In this document: positions 54,510-62,669 of the stretch, one piece after another
How positions within the stretch are numbered: position 1 is the first letter of the stretch
Layout: each line of letters starts with the position of its first letter
NCBI RefSeq assembly: GCF_010894455.1
Contig: NZ_JAAIXY010000028.1
Location: 1 to 64,000 of the forward strand
DNA length: 64,000 bases
Direction: 5' to 3'
From: Myxococcus eversor
GTDB lineage: Bacteria; Myxococcota; Myxococcia; Myxococcales; Myxococcaceae
Notes under the pieces: model-generated
Told to the model about the DNA's origin: nothing
The model's input: the letters and a program-made list of their open reading frames with translations, nothing else
The model's database searches: none
Made by a program: the position numbers and the translations under genes

Positions 54510-54794
54510 CTACGACGTCTGCATGAAGAGGGTGGCGTAGCTGTCGTTGCAATCCACCGCAAACAGTTACTCAGTGCCAGTCGACAGGATTCCGCAGGCC
54601 TTGCTCGGGCTTCCCAGGCGCTTCCGCCCCGAGAAGATGTTTTTCTCGGTCACCCCCTTGGCGAAGCCCCCGAAGAGCGTCTTCCAGCCTTTCTCGGGCA
54701 CGAATGATTCCAGCTCGACTCCGCGGAGCGGTTGAACTCCACGGGTCGCATGGACAAACACGAAGACCGTTGTCCATGGCACTTCCTTTGACAC
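54510..54794 (-). pseudogene. Small ORF interrupted by one in-frame TAA
   Basis: After the TPR gene, a frame from GTG 54794 (or GTG 54782) gives VPWTTVFVFVHATRG through GFAKGVTEKNIFSGRKRLG and ends at TAA 54569-54567. Beyond the stop, the same frame continues as LFAVDCNDSYATLFMQTS to TAG at 54512-54510, which reads like a normal protein tail with high third-position GC. So about 94 codons of coding-looking sequence carry one nonsense codon. Family not recognised; may be a decayed or recoded gene. Confidence 0.4.
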
Positions 54795-54811
54795 CTTGAG
54801 ATGGCTTGGAT

Positions 54812-55576
54812 TCAGAGCGCGTTGAGCGCCGAACGCAGCGCGGCCGGCAGCGTGTCCGGGTCTCCCCGGCGCAGGGCGGACAGTCCCGCCTGGAAGTCCG
54901 CGCGCGCGCCGTCGACATCGCCGAGCCGTGCGCGCAGCACGCCGCGCTCGTGAAGCAGCTCGGGGTCGATGCCCTCTCCCTGCTGCGGGGCGAGCGCGGC
55001 CGTGAGGTCCTGGATGGACTCGGCGAGCCTCCCCAGGCGGGCGCGACTGGCGGCCCGCTGCTGGAGCAGCCAGGGGTTGTCCGGGTCCTCCGCGAGCGCG
55101 AGCGTCCAGTCCTGCTCGGCCTGGGTGTCTCGGCCCAGCGCCTCCAGGGACTCGGCGCGCTTCATGTGCAGCACGAGCGCCTTGCGATAGCCGCCGTCCA
55201 CCAGCGCATCGAAGTCCGCGACGGCCTCGACATGGCGACCGAGCCGGGCGAGGCACAGCGCCCGGTGCAGGCGGGTCGTCCGGTGTCCAGGCGCCAGCTC
55301 CAGGACGCGCTCGAACCAGGGAAGGGCCTCGGCGGGCGCGCTCCCCCAGATGCCGAGCGTCATCGCCAGCTCCAGCACCACTCGCCCCAGCTTCGGATTC
55401 GCCTCCGCGAGCGAGCGGGCCAACGCGAGCGCTGTCGCGTGCCGGCCACTCCTGCGCAGCCGGTCCAGCTCGCGAAGCTTCTCCGCGACGTCGGGAGGAC
55501 ACGGCTCGCGTCCATTGCGCTCACCGTCCTCCGGCCGCTCCAGTGGACGAGGCCTTGGGTCGTCCCGCTTCGTCAT
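54812..55576 (-). CDS. Tetratricopeptide-repeat protein
   Basis: 254 residues, cytoplasmic. Five to six TPR motifs of 34 residues (SAPAEALPWFERVLELAPG, LGRHVEAVADFDALVDGG, DTQAEQDWTLALAEDP, LGDVDGARADFQAGLSA) with typical Trp/Gly-Tyr-Ala positions. N-terminus is charged and disordered. Its ATG overlaps the stop of the CoA-transferase gene (ATGA), so it is cotranscribed with it. TPR proteins mediate protein-protein contacts; its partner is unknown. Confidence 0.85.
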   Translation of the reverse strand: MTKRDDPRPRPLERPEDGERNGREPCPPDVAEKLRELDRLRRSGRHATALALARSLAEANPKLGRVVLELAMTLGIWGSAPAEALPWFERVLELAPGHRTTRLHRALCLARLGRHVEAVADFDALVDGGYRKALVLHMKRAESLEALGRDTQAEQDWTLALAEDPDNPWLLQQRAASRARLGRLAESIQDLTAALAPQQGEGIDPELLHERGVLRARLGDVDGARADFQAGLSALRRGDPDTLPAALRSALNAL

Positions 55577-57111
55577 TCCGCCTCGGACTCCCCCGGGAAA
55601 TCACGGCAGAGGGCGTCGTAGTCACGCCACCACGCATCCAGCACCTTCATGTCCGAGGTCTGGGGCTCGTCGCCCGGTCCCGCCATCTCCAGATATGCGT
55701 GCAGGAGCGGCCTGAAGTGCGGATGCGCGCACTGGTCGATGATGTCCATGGCCCGCCGCCTCGGCGAGCGGATGTCCATGTTGAGCGCGTAGCCGTGCTC
55801 GGTGACGACGCACTTGATGTCGTGCTCCGTGTGGTCGATGTGCCGCACGTACGGCATCACACAGCTCACCGTCCGGCCGTCCTTCAGCTTCCGCACGGAG
55901 GGCGTGTGCACGATGCTCAGGTACGCATTGCGGAAGAAGTCCCCGGAGCCGCCCAGCCCGTTGACGATGCGCGAGCCGTCGATGTGCGTCGAGTTGACGT
56001 GCCCGTAGATGTCCACCTCGATGGGCGTGTTCATCGCGATGACGAAGAGGCGGGAGATGATTTCGGGGCTGTTCGACAGCCACATCGGCCGCAACACCAG
56101 CCGCTCCCGACACCGCTCGAACATCTGCTGGAACTTCGCGCGCCCCTCGGCCGAGAAGGACACCGCCGTGGCGGACGCGTACTCGAACTTCGCGTCGTCC
56201 TCCACGTAGCGCAGCATTCCGTCCTGGAAGACCTCGGTCCAGAATCGAATCTTCTGGAAGGGTGACGCGTACAGCTCGCCGATGATGGCGTTGGCCACGT
56301 TGCCCACGCCGGACTGGATGGGCGGCATGCGCTTGCCCCACTGGAACTGCTCACGGCAGCGCAGCAGGAACTCCACCACGTTCTGTGCAATCCGCTTGTC
56401 CGTCGCGTTCGCCGCCTTGAAGGGCACCGGGTGGTCCGGCGTCCGCGACTCCACCACCGCCACCACCTTGCTCGCGTCAATCTCCACGTAGGGATTGCCG
56501 ATGCGGTCCCTCACGTTGAGCAGGGGCAGCGGCCAGCCCACGTGCGGGTGCACCGTGGGCAGGACGATGTCGTGGAACCCCGTGTAGTCCGGCACGGAGG
56601 TGTTCACCTCGAGGATGATCTTCTTCGCCTTCGCGAGCGCCTCCGCGCTGACGCCCACCGACGAGCCGAGGATGACGCTGCCGTTGGGCCGGATGCGCGA
56701 CACCTCCACCACCGCCACGTCGATGTCGCCGTAGAAGCCATACATCAGGTTGCGCGCGAAGGCGGACAGGTGGACGTCCGTGAAGTCCATCTCCCCCGCG
56801 TGGATGCGACGGCGCGACGCCGACGAGGACATGTAGGGCCCGCGCTTGCGGATGAAGGGCGCCATGGGCCCCTCCACGTCCTCGGAGAGCGAGGCGCCCG
56901 ACAAGAGGGTGATGCGCGTCTGGGGCGCCGTCCGTGCCAGGTGCGAGGCCAGCGCGGGGAAGAACGTCTTGGGCTCCCCCGACTTGGTGAAGCCGCTGAT
57001 GGCCACCGTGTTGCCATCGGTGACGTGCTTCACCGCCTCCTCGACGGGGACGACCTTGGCCAGCAGGCCGGCGTTCTGGATGCGGTCCTTCAGCGTGCTC
57101 GGTGCGTTCAT
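55573..57111 (-). CDS. Acetyl-CoA hydrolase/transferase (succinate-CoA transferase type)
   Basis: 512 residues. Class I CoA-transferase fold in two halves: ISGFTKSGEPKTFF and DFTDVHLSAFARNLMYGFYG in the first, QSGVGNVANAIIG, FWTEVFQDGML (with the family's catalytic Glu) and the glycine loop NGLGGSGDFFRNAYLS in the second. Enzymes of this family move CoA between acetate, succinate and propionate, or hydrolyse acetyl-CoA. Start at ATG 57111. First gene of a unit with the TPR protein. Confidence 0.9.
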   Translation of the reverse strand: MNAPSTLKDRIQNAGLLAKVVPVEEAVKHVTDGNTVAISGFTKSGEPKTFFPALASHLARTAPQTRITLLSGASLSEDVEGPMAPFIRKRGPYMSSSASRRRIHAGEMDFTDVHLSAFARNLMYGFYGDIDVAVVEVSRIRPNGSVILGSSVGVSAEALAKAKKIILEVNTSVPDYTGFHDIVLPTVHPHVGWPLPLLNVRDRIGNPYVEIDASKVVAVVESRTPDHPVPFKAANATDKRIAQNVVEFLLRCREQFQWGKRMPPIQSGVGNVANAIIGELYASPFQKIRFWTEVFQDGMLRYVEDDAKFEYASATAVSFSAEGRAKFQQMFERCRERLVLRPMWLSNSPEIISRLFVIAMNTPIEVDIYGHVNSTHIDGSRIVNGLGGSGDFFRNAYLSIVHTPSVRKLKDGRTVSCVMPYVRHIDHTEHDIKCVVTEHGYALNMDIRSPRRRAMDIIDQCAHPHFRPLLHAYLEMAGPGDEPQTSDMKVLDAWWRDYDALCRDFPGESEAE

Positions 57112-57149
57112 GGGCGGCGGGAGGATGACACACCCTCGTGCCCGGTTCC

Positions 57150-58235
57150 TCAGCGGAAGCCCGGGGGGCGCCGCTTGTCCTCGTCCGACTCGTCGTCATC
57201 GACCTTCAGGCGGGCGCCCGGGGACAGCTCGAACACCAGCCCGAACTGCCAGAGATTCACCCGCTCCAGGAAGAGGATGTTGTAGTAGTCCTGGCCGTGG
57301 ATGTAGCGCGCGAAGACGCCGAAGCCCGCGCCCCAGTACGGCAGCGCGGTGGCCTCGGCGCTCACCGTGGCCCCTCGGTGGGGCGTCTCTCCGAAGGGGG
57401 CTGACACGGCGATCTCCAACTGGAACCGGTGCTGATTCCAGAGGCGCTCGCCCAGCACGCTCACCCCCCAGTTCCCGTCGCCGTAGACGTTGCGCTGGTA
57501 GTCGGCGATGCCGCCGGGACCGACGGCCGTGTTCAGCTCCAGGAAGCTGCCGCCGCCCACGAGCCAGGCGCTGTCCAGTTCCTGATCCGCCGCCAGGGCG
57601 CCCAGTGCGTGCAGCTCTCCGCGCAGGAAGTTGGTGGAGAAGCTGCCGGTCAGCTCGTTGAGCGGGAGTTCTCCTTGCTCGGGCGGGGGCGAGCAGGCGC
57701 CGTTCACCCTCATCTGATTCGAGAAGTAGCACCCGTCCTGGCCATTCGAGTAGTGGCCCACGATGAGGTTGGCCGCGAGCATCAGGCCCCGCCGCGCGCG
57801 GGCGTTCTCCTTCGGGCCCGGCAGCATGCGCAGGTGCGCCACCTGGAACGTGGCCTTGGGGATGTAGGACGGCGGGATGACGGGAGCGCTGGGCGTGTTG
57901 AGCAGCCGAAGATGGATGGACGGTGTGAGCACCGCCGACAGGAACCACTCGCCCGTCTTCTTCCGGAAGTGACCCGCGTGGAGCTGGGGAAAGAAGAGAT
58001 TGGGGGCGACCTGCGCCTCGAACAGCAGCGGCGCGGGTGAATACGGGTCTCCCACGCGGCGGATGTGGCTGGGTGAGCCGAAGACGTAGCTGCGGTCCAG
58101 GAAGAAGGGGGTGGGGGCGCTGAACTCCCATCTCCAATCCGACCCGAAGGCGGGGGCGGCGACGAGCAGGAGGGCGACCAGTGCTGGCAGCGATGTCCTC
58201 GCCCTGGACTGGCGTCTTCCTGTCACGTTCCACAT
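57150..58235 (-). CDS. Outer-membrane protein with phospholipase A-like HxSNG motif
   Basis: 361 residues. Signal peptide (ALVALLLVAAPAFGS) without lipobox. Alternating beta strands to the C-terminus fit a 10-12-stranded outer-membrane barrel. The sequence VGHYSNGQDGCYF carries His161, Ser163 and Asn164; HxSNG is the active-site signature of outer-membrane phospholipase A (His142, Ser144 in the E. coli enzyme). The rest differs from classical PldA, so this is a relationship by motif, not by overall similarity. ATG at 58235 preceded by GGGAG. It lies 38 bases upstream of the CoA-transferase gene on the same strand. Confidence 0.72.
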   Translation of the reverse strand: MWNVTGRRQSRARTSLPALVALLLVAAPAFGSDWRWEFSAPTPFFLDRSYVFGSPSHIRRVGDPYSPAPLLFEAQVAPNLFFPQLHAGHFRKKTGEWFLSAVLTPSIHLRLLNTPSAPVIPPSYIPKATFQVAHLRMLPGPKENARARRGLMLAANLIVGHYSNGQDGCYFSNQMRVNGACSPPPEQGELPLNELTGSFSTNFLRGELHALGALAADQELDSAWLVGGGSFLELNTAVGPGGIADYQRNVYGDGNWGVSVLGERLWNQHRFQLEIAVSAPFGETPHRGATVSAEATALPYWGAGFGVFARYIHGQDYYNILFLERVNLWQFGLVFELSPGARLKVDDDESDEDKRRPPGFR

Positions 58236-58432
58236 GGGGCGCTCCCGCCGACGAAGGGGGGCGTGAGTCGCCCGGACCGCGTCGACGGATGCTCTAGCCC
58301 GCTTCAAGGGGGCGCTCACCCGGACGGCGGGGCGTGTGTCCGCGGCCGGGAAGAGTCAGCCCCCTGAACGTGTTGGGCGCCCCGATTCCGTGCTTTGGTG
58401 CACACCCCTTTTCGTCGGGAGAAACACTTTTC

Positions 58433-60637
58433 ATGCGCAACCTCTTCTTCGCCAGCGCGGGCGTGGCCGCGCTCGTCTCCTCCGGCTGTGCGACGACGTC
58501 CCCGGAGCCTCGCCCCGAAGTCGCCGCTCCGGCCGCTCCGAGCGAGGCCGCCGCGCCGGTGGCCCCCCAGATTCCCCTGCTGGCGAAGTGGTCCGGCCCG
58601 CACGGCGGCGTGCCTCCCTTCGCCCAGGTGAAGGTGGACGACTTCAAGCCCGCAATCGCGGCGGCGATGGACGAGTACCGCCGGGAGCTGGCCGCCATCG
58701 CGAGCAATCCCGCCGCGCCCGACTTCGAGAACACGCTGGCCGCGCTGGAGAACGCGGGCCGGACGTACGCGAACGTGGAGACGCTCTACGGCATCTGGGG
58801 CTCGTCCCTGAGCAGCCCGGAGTTCCAGGCCGTGGAGCGGGAGATGGCGCCCCGCTTCGCCGCCTTCGAGGACGAGGTCACCCAGAACGAGGGCCTCTTC
58901 CGGCGCATCGAGGCCGTCTACCAGTCCCCCGACAAGGCGAAGCTGTCGCCCGAGCAGCAGCGGCTGGCGTGGCTGCACTACACGCGCTTCGTGCGCTCCG
59001 GCGCGAAGCTGGACGCGGCGGCGAAGACGCGGCTGGGCGCCATCAACCAGCGCCTCGCGTCGCTCTACACGTCCTTCAGCCAGCACGTGCTCGGCGACGA
59101 GGAGGGCTACACCGTCGTCCTGGAGTCCGAGGCGGACCTGGCGGGCCTGCCCGACTCCGTGCGCGCGGGAGCCGCCGCCGCGGCCGAGGCGCGGGGCCAG
59201 AAGGGCAAGTGGATCATCACCAACACGCGCTCCTCCATGGAGCCGTTCCTGACCTACTCGTCGCGCCGTGACTTGCGCGAGAAGGTCTGGCGCAACTACG
59301 TCAACCGGGGCGACAACGGAGACGCGCGCGACAACAACGCCATCATCTCGGAGGTCCTCAAGCTGCGCGCCGAGCGCGCGAAGCTCCTGGGCTACGCCAC
59401 GCACGCGCACTGGCGCCTGGAGAACGCCATGGCCCGCACGCCCGAGCGCGCCATGGAGCTGATGGAGGCGGTGTGGAAGCCCGCCGTGGCCCGTGTCCGC
59501 GAGGAGGTCGCCGACATGCAGAAGGTGGCCGACAAGGAGCGCGCGAAGCTGAAGATTGAGCCCTGGGACTACCGCTTCTACGCGGAGAAGGTCCGCAAGG
59601 CGAAGTACGACCTGGACCAGAACGAGGTGAAGCCCTACCTCCAGTTGGAGAAGCTGCGCGAGGGCATGTTCTGGGTGGCCGGTGAGCTGCTCGGCTTCGC
59701 CTTCACGCCAGTGACGGACGTGCCCGTCTACCACCCGGATGTCCGCGTCTGGGAGGTGAAGGACCAGGCCACCGGCCGTCACGTGGGCCTGTGGTACTTC
59801 GACCCGTACGCGCGCCCGGGCAAGCGCTCCGGCGCGTGGATGAACGCGTACCGCAACCAGGAGCGGTTCCGGGGCGAGGTGACGACCATCGTCTCCAACA
59901 ACTCCAACTTCGTGAAGGGCACGCCCGGCGAGGCGGTGCTCATCTCCTGGGAGGACGCGAGCACGCTGTTCCACGAGTTCGGCCACGCGCTGCACGGCCT
60001 CAGCTCGTCCGTGACCTATCCGTCGCTGGCCGGCACCAGCGTGGCGCGCGACTACGTGGAGTTCCCCTCGCAGCTCCTGGAGCACTGGCTGGCCACGCCC
60101 GAGGTCCTCAACACCTTCGCGCTGCACCACCAGACGGGCAAGCCCATCCCCCAGGCGCTGGTGGCGCGCATCGAAAAGGCCGCGACGTTCAACCAGGGCT
60201 TCGGCACGGTGGAGTACCTGTCCTCCGCGCTGGTGGACATGAAGCTGCACCTGGCGGGTGACGTGAGCATCGACGCGGATGCCTTCGAGCGCGACACGCT
60301 CAAGGCGCTGGGCATGCCCAAGGAAATCGTCATGCGCCACCGCACGCCGCAGTTCGGCCACGTCTTCGCGAGCGACGGCTACTCGGCGGGCTACTACAGC
60401 TACCTGTGGTCCGACACGCTGACGGCGGACGCCTTCGAGGGCTTCACCGAGGGCAAGGGCGCCTACGACAAGGCGGTGGCGGAGAAGCTGCGCAAGAGCG
60501 TCTTCGCCGTGGGCAACACCGTGGACCCGGCGGAGGGCTACCGTGCCTTCCGCGGGCGCGACGCCGGCATCAACGCGCTGATGCGCAAGCGCGGCTTCCC
60601 GGTGCCCGCCGCCGCGCAGACGAAGTCGCAGCCCTGA
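58433..60637 (+). CDS. M3-family oligopeptidase, lipoprotein
   Basis: 734 residues. Signal peptide with lipobox LVSSGC, then the large M3 fold (oligopeptidase A / peptidyl-dipeptidase Dcp type). Zinc motif HEFGHALHGL follows EDASTLF, and a downstream Glu (YVEFPSQLLEHW) is the third ligand of the family. Substrate-pocket Tyr/His segments near the C-terminus are present (GHVFASDGYSAGYYSYLWSD). Usually cytoplasmic or periplasmic; the lipobox places this one at the cell envelope. Ends in a strong terminator. Confidence 0.94.
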   Translation: MRNLFFASAGVAALVSSGCATTSPEPRPEVAAPAAPSEAAAPVAPQIPLLAKWSGPHGGVPPFAQVKVDDFKPAIAAAMDEYRRELAAIASNPAAPDFENTLAALENAGRTYANVETLYGIWGSSLSSPEFQAVEREMAPRFAAFEDEVTQNEGLFRRIEAVYQSPDKAKLSPEQQRLAWLHYTRFVRSGAKLDAAAKTRLGAINQRLASLYTSFSQHVLGDEEGYTVVLESEADLAGLPDSVRAGAAAAAEARGQKGKWIITNTRSSMEPFLTYSSRRDLREKVWRNYVNRGDNGDARDNNAIISEVLKLRAERAKLLGYATHAHWRLENAMARTPERAMELMEAVWKPAVARVREEVADMQKVADKERAKLKIEPWDYRFYAEKVRKAKYDLDQNEVKPYLQLEKLREGMFWVAGELLGFAFTPVTDVPVYHPDVRVWEVKDQATGRHVGLWYFDPYARPGKRSGAWMNAYRNQERFRGEVTTIVSNNSNFVKGTPGEAVLISWEDASTLFHEFGHALHGLSSSVTYPSLAGTSVARDYVEFPSQLLEHWLATPEVLNTFALHHQTGKPIPQALVARIEKAATFNQGFGTVEYLSSALVDMKLHLAGDVSIDADAFERDTLKALGMPKEIVMRHRTPQFGHVFASDGYSAGYYSYLWSDTLTADAFEGFTEGKGAYDKAVAEKLRKSVFAVGNTVDPAEGYRAFRGRDAGINALMRKRGFPVPAAAQTKSQP

Positions 60638-60660
60638 GCGACTTCGTCCGGTGACACCCC

Positions 60661-60710
60661 CGGGGGCGCGAAGCACGGCCATCCGCCGCTTCGTGCCCCC
60701 GGAGCTTTTT
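60661..60710 (+). terminator. Rho-independent terminator after the M3 peptidase
   Basis: 14-bp stem CGGGGGCGCGAAGC (60661-60674) with GCTTCGTGCCCCCG (60688-60701), one G-U pair, 13-base loop, then GAGC and TTTTT (60706-60710). The T tract is on the + strand. It touches the stop codon of the convergent chitinase gene. Confidence 0.8.
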
Positions 60711-62470
60711 CAGGGGTCCAGGAACGCGCGCTTCACGTCCATGAGCAGCTCGTGCCGCTTGCCCTGGGGCTCCCCGTCCCGGTGTCCCTGGTTGATGGTC
60801 CAGATGATGGTGCCTCCCAGGCCCTGCGAGCGCGCCCACTGGCCCTTGGCGAAGACGGACTGGCCATCCTCGTAGGAGATGTAGTTGCAGTGGCCCGGGC
60901 CATTCACGGAAGGGGAGGAGAGGTAGGGCGAGGCGGCCTTCTCGTCCCAGTGCCGCTCCGCCATCGGGAAGTAGTTCTTCATGATGTTGGCGTAGCTCAT
61001 CGCGTTGTCGCTCTGGCCCTCGAGCACGTCGGGCCGGCCGTCCAGCGGCGTGCGAGGCTCCGTCACGCCCTGCCAGCAGGTGCCGAAGAACCCGATGCCC
61101 ACGCCCAGCCGGCCGCGCGGCACGCCCGCCTTCAGGTAGCCCTCCACGGAGTAGGCGACGGAGGTGGGGCGGTTCGGGGCCTCGTCCTTGAGGGGACTGG
61201 AGTGCCAGCTCTCCCAGCCGCCCCAGTGGCCGCTCATCTTGTAGGACATGATGTTGAGCTGGTCGACGCGCTCGGCGAGCCGGGCCATGAACTTCTCCTC
61301 CACCTCCGGCATCCCGAAGTTGGAGTTGAGCCAGTTCACCGGCACGGTGATGATGATGTCCGGGCGCGCCGCGCGCAGCTCGTCAATCAGCGCGATGAGC
61401 AGCTCTCCGTCATTGCCCGCGGGCGGCAGGTTGATGGGCTCCCAGTCCAGGTCCAGCCCGTCGTAGCCCAGCTCCTCCATCGCCCTGATGAGCTCCTTCA
61501 CGAAGACGATGCGGCTCTCCCCCGTGGACGCCAGCACGAAGCCGTCGTGCTCACCGAAGCCGCCCACCATCAGCAGGGACTTCTTCCCCGCCAGCCGGGC
61601 GCCCGCCGACAGCGCCTTGGCGATGATGGGCCCTTCGTAGGCGGTGACGTCGAAGTCCGTGAACAGCGTCCCGTCGTACCGGGGGCGCACGCGGCCCACC
61701 ACGATGTGGGTCAGCCCGCTGAAATCCACATCCGCCGGCTTCAGCATGTCGCGCTGGTAGCCCACGTAGTAGCCCGACACCCAGCTCGCCGGCGCACCAC
61801 CGGGGCGCGGCGTCACCGGGCCGGCCATCGCCGTGGGGCCCTCGCCCACCTCGTTGACGGCCCTCACCGTGAACACGTGCGGCTTGTCATTGGTCAGGTC
61901 CGGGATGCTCACGCTCGCGGCCGGCGCGTCCACCGTGACGGACCTGCCCCCGGGCTCGGCGGTGATGACGTACTTCGTGAGCGCGCGGCCCCCGTAGCTC
62001 GCCGGCTGCAGCCAGCTGACATAGGCCTGCCCGTTGCCCGCCGTCGCCCGCACGGAGCGCGGCTGCCCGGGCACCGTGGGGTTGCTGATGGACATGCCCG
62101 GCATCGGCATCACCGGCACGGACGGGACGGAGGAGATGCCCTCGCCCCGGGCATTCACCGCGGAGACCTTGAACAGGTACTCGAAGCCATTGTTGAGGCC
62201 CATCACCGTGGCCTGACGCTCGCCCGCGCTGACGATGGCGCCGCCGCACGCGGGCTGGCAGCGCACCACGTAGTACAGGAGCGGATGGCCCCCGTCGCTC
62301 GTCGGAGGCGTCCACGTCACCAGCGCCTGGGAGTCCGCTGCCTGTGCCTCCACCGCGGACGGCTCGGCCGGAAGGCCCGGGCCCTCGTCACTCTTGCCGC
62401 ATCCCCCGAGCAGCGCCCCCACTCCCACCGCCAGGACGAGCTGCCACTGCGCTGCGTGTCGAGTCTTCAC
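60710..62470 (-). CDS. Secreted GH18 chitinase-like lipoprotein with two FN3 domains
   Basis: 586 residues. GTG start at 62470 after GAGGTG; lipobox ALLGGC. Two fibronectin type III domains (residues ~33-125 and ~133-225), then a family 18 glycosidase barrel with the signature YDGLDLDWEP, where the last Glu is the catalytic acid, plus INLPPAG, NIMSYKMSGHWG and TIIWTINQGH. All catalytic positions are intact. It should hydrolyse chitin or related beta-1,4-GlcNAc polymers, useful against fungi and for predation. Convergent with the M3 gene. Confidence 0.92.
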   Translation of the reverse strand: MKTRHAAQWQLVLAVGVGALLGGCGKSDEGPGLPAEPSAVEAQAADSQALVTWTPPTSDGGHPLLYYVVRCQPACGGAIVSAGERQATVMGLNNGFEYLFKVSAVNARGEGISSVPSVPVMPMPGMSISNPTVPGQPRSVRATAGNGQAYVSWLQPASYGGRALTKYVITAEPGGRSVTVDAPAASVSIPDLTNDKPHVFTVRAVNEVGEGPTAMAGPVTPRPGGAPASWVSGYYVGYQRDMLKPADVDFSGLTHIVVGRVRPRYDGTLFTDFDVTAYEGPIIAKALSAGARLAGKKSLLMVGGFGEHDGFVLASTGESRIVFVKELIRAMEELGYDGLDLDWEPINLPPAGNDGELLIALIDELRAARPDIIITVPVNWLNSNFGMPEVEEKFMARLAERVDQLNIMSYKMSGHWGGWESWHSSPLKDEAPNRPTSVAYSVEGYLKAGVPRGRLGVGIGFFGTCWQGVTEPRTPLDGRPDVLEGQSDNAMSYANIMKNYFPMAERHWDEKAASPYLSSPSVNGPGHCNYISYEDGQSVFAKGQWARSQGLGGTIIWTINQGHRDGEPQGKRHELLMDVKRAFLDP

Positions 62471-62669
62471 CTGCGCACCTCATGGACCAAGCTACCGATT
62501 ATACGGGGAAGCCTGACATTTCCTGTGCTGGAATTGTGTAGCAATACTGCATGTGATTACCCCAGGACAAGGGTTTGGCCTTGTCTCATATCTTGAGAAA
62601 CCGAAGGCCGGGAAATGGACGTTCCCAGGTCGCCCGGTAGCTCCTTTGCTAGGTTGGGCGCACCCGCTC

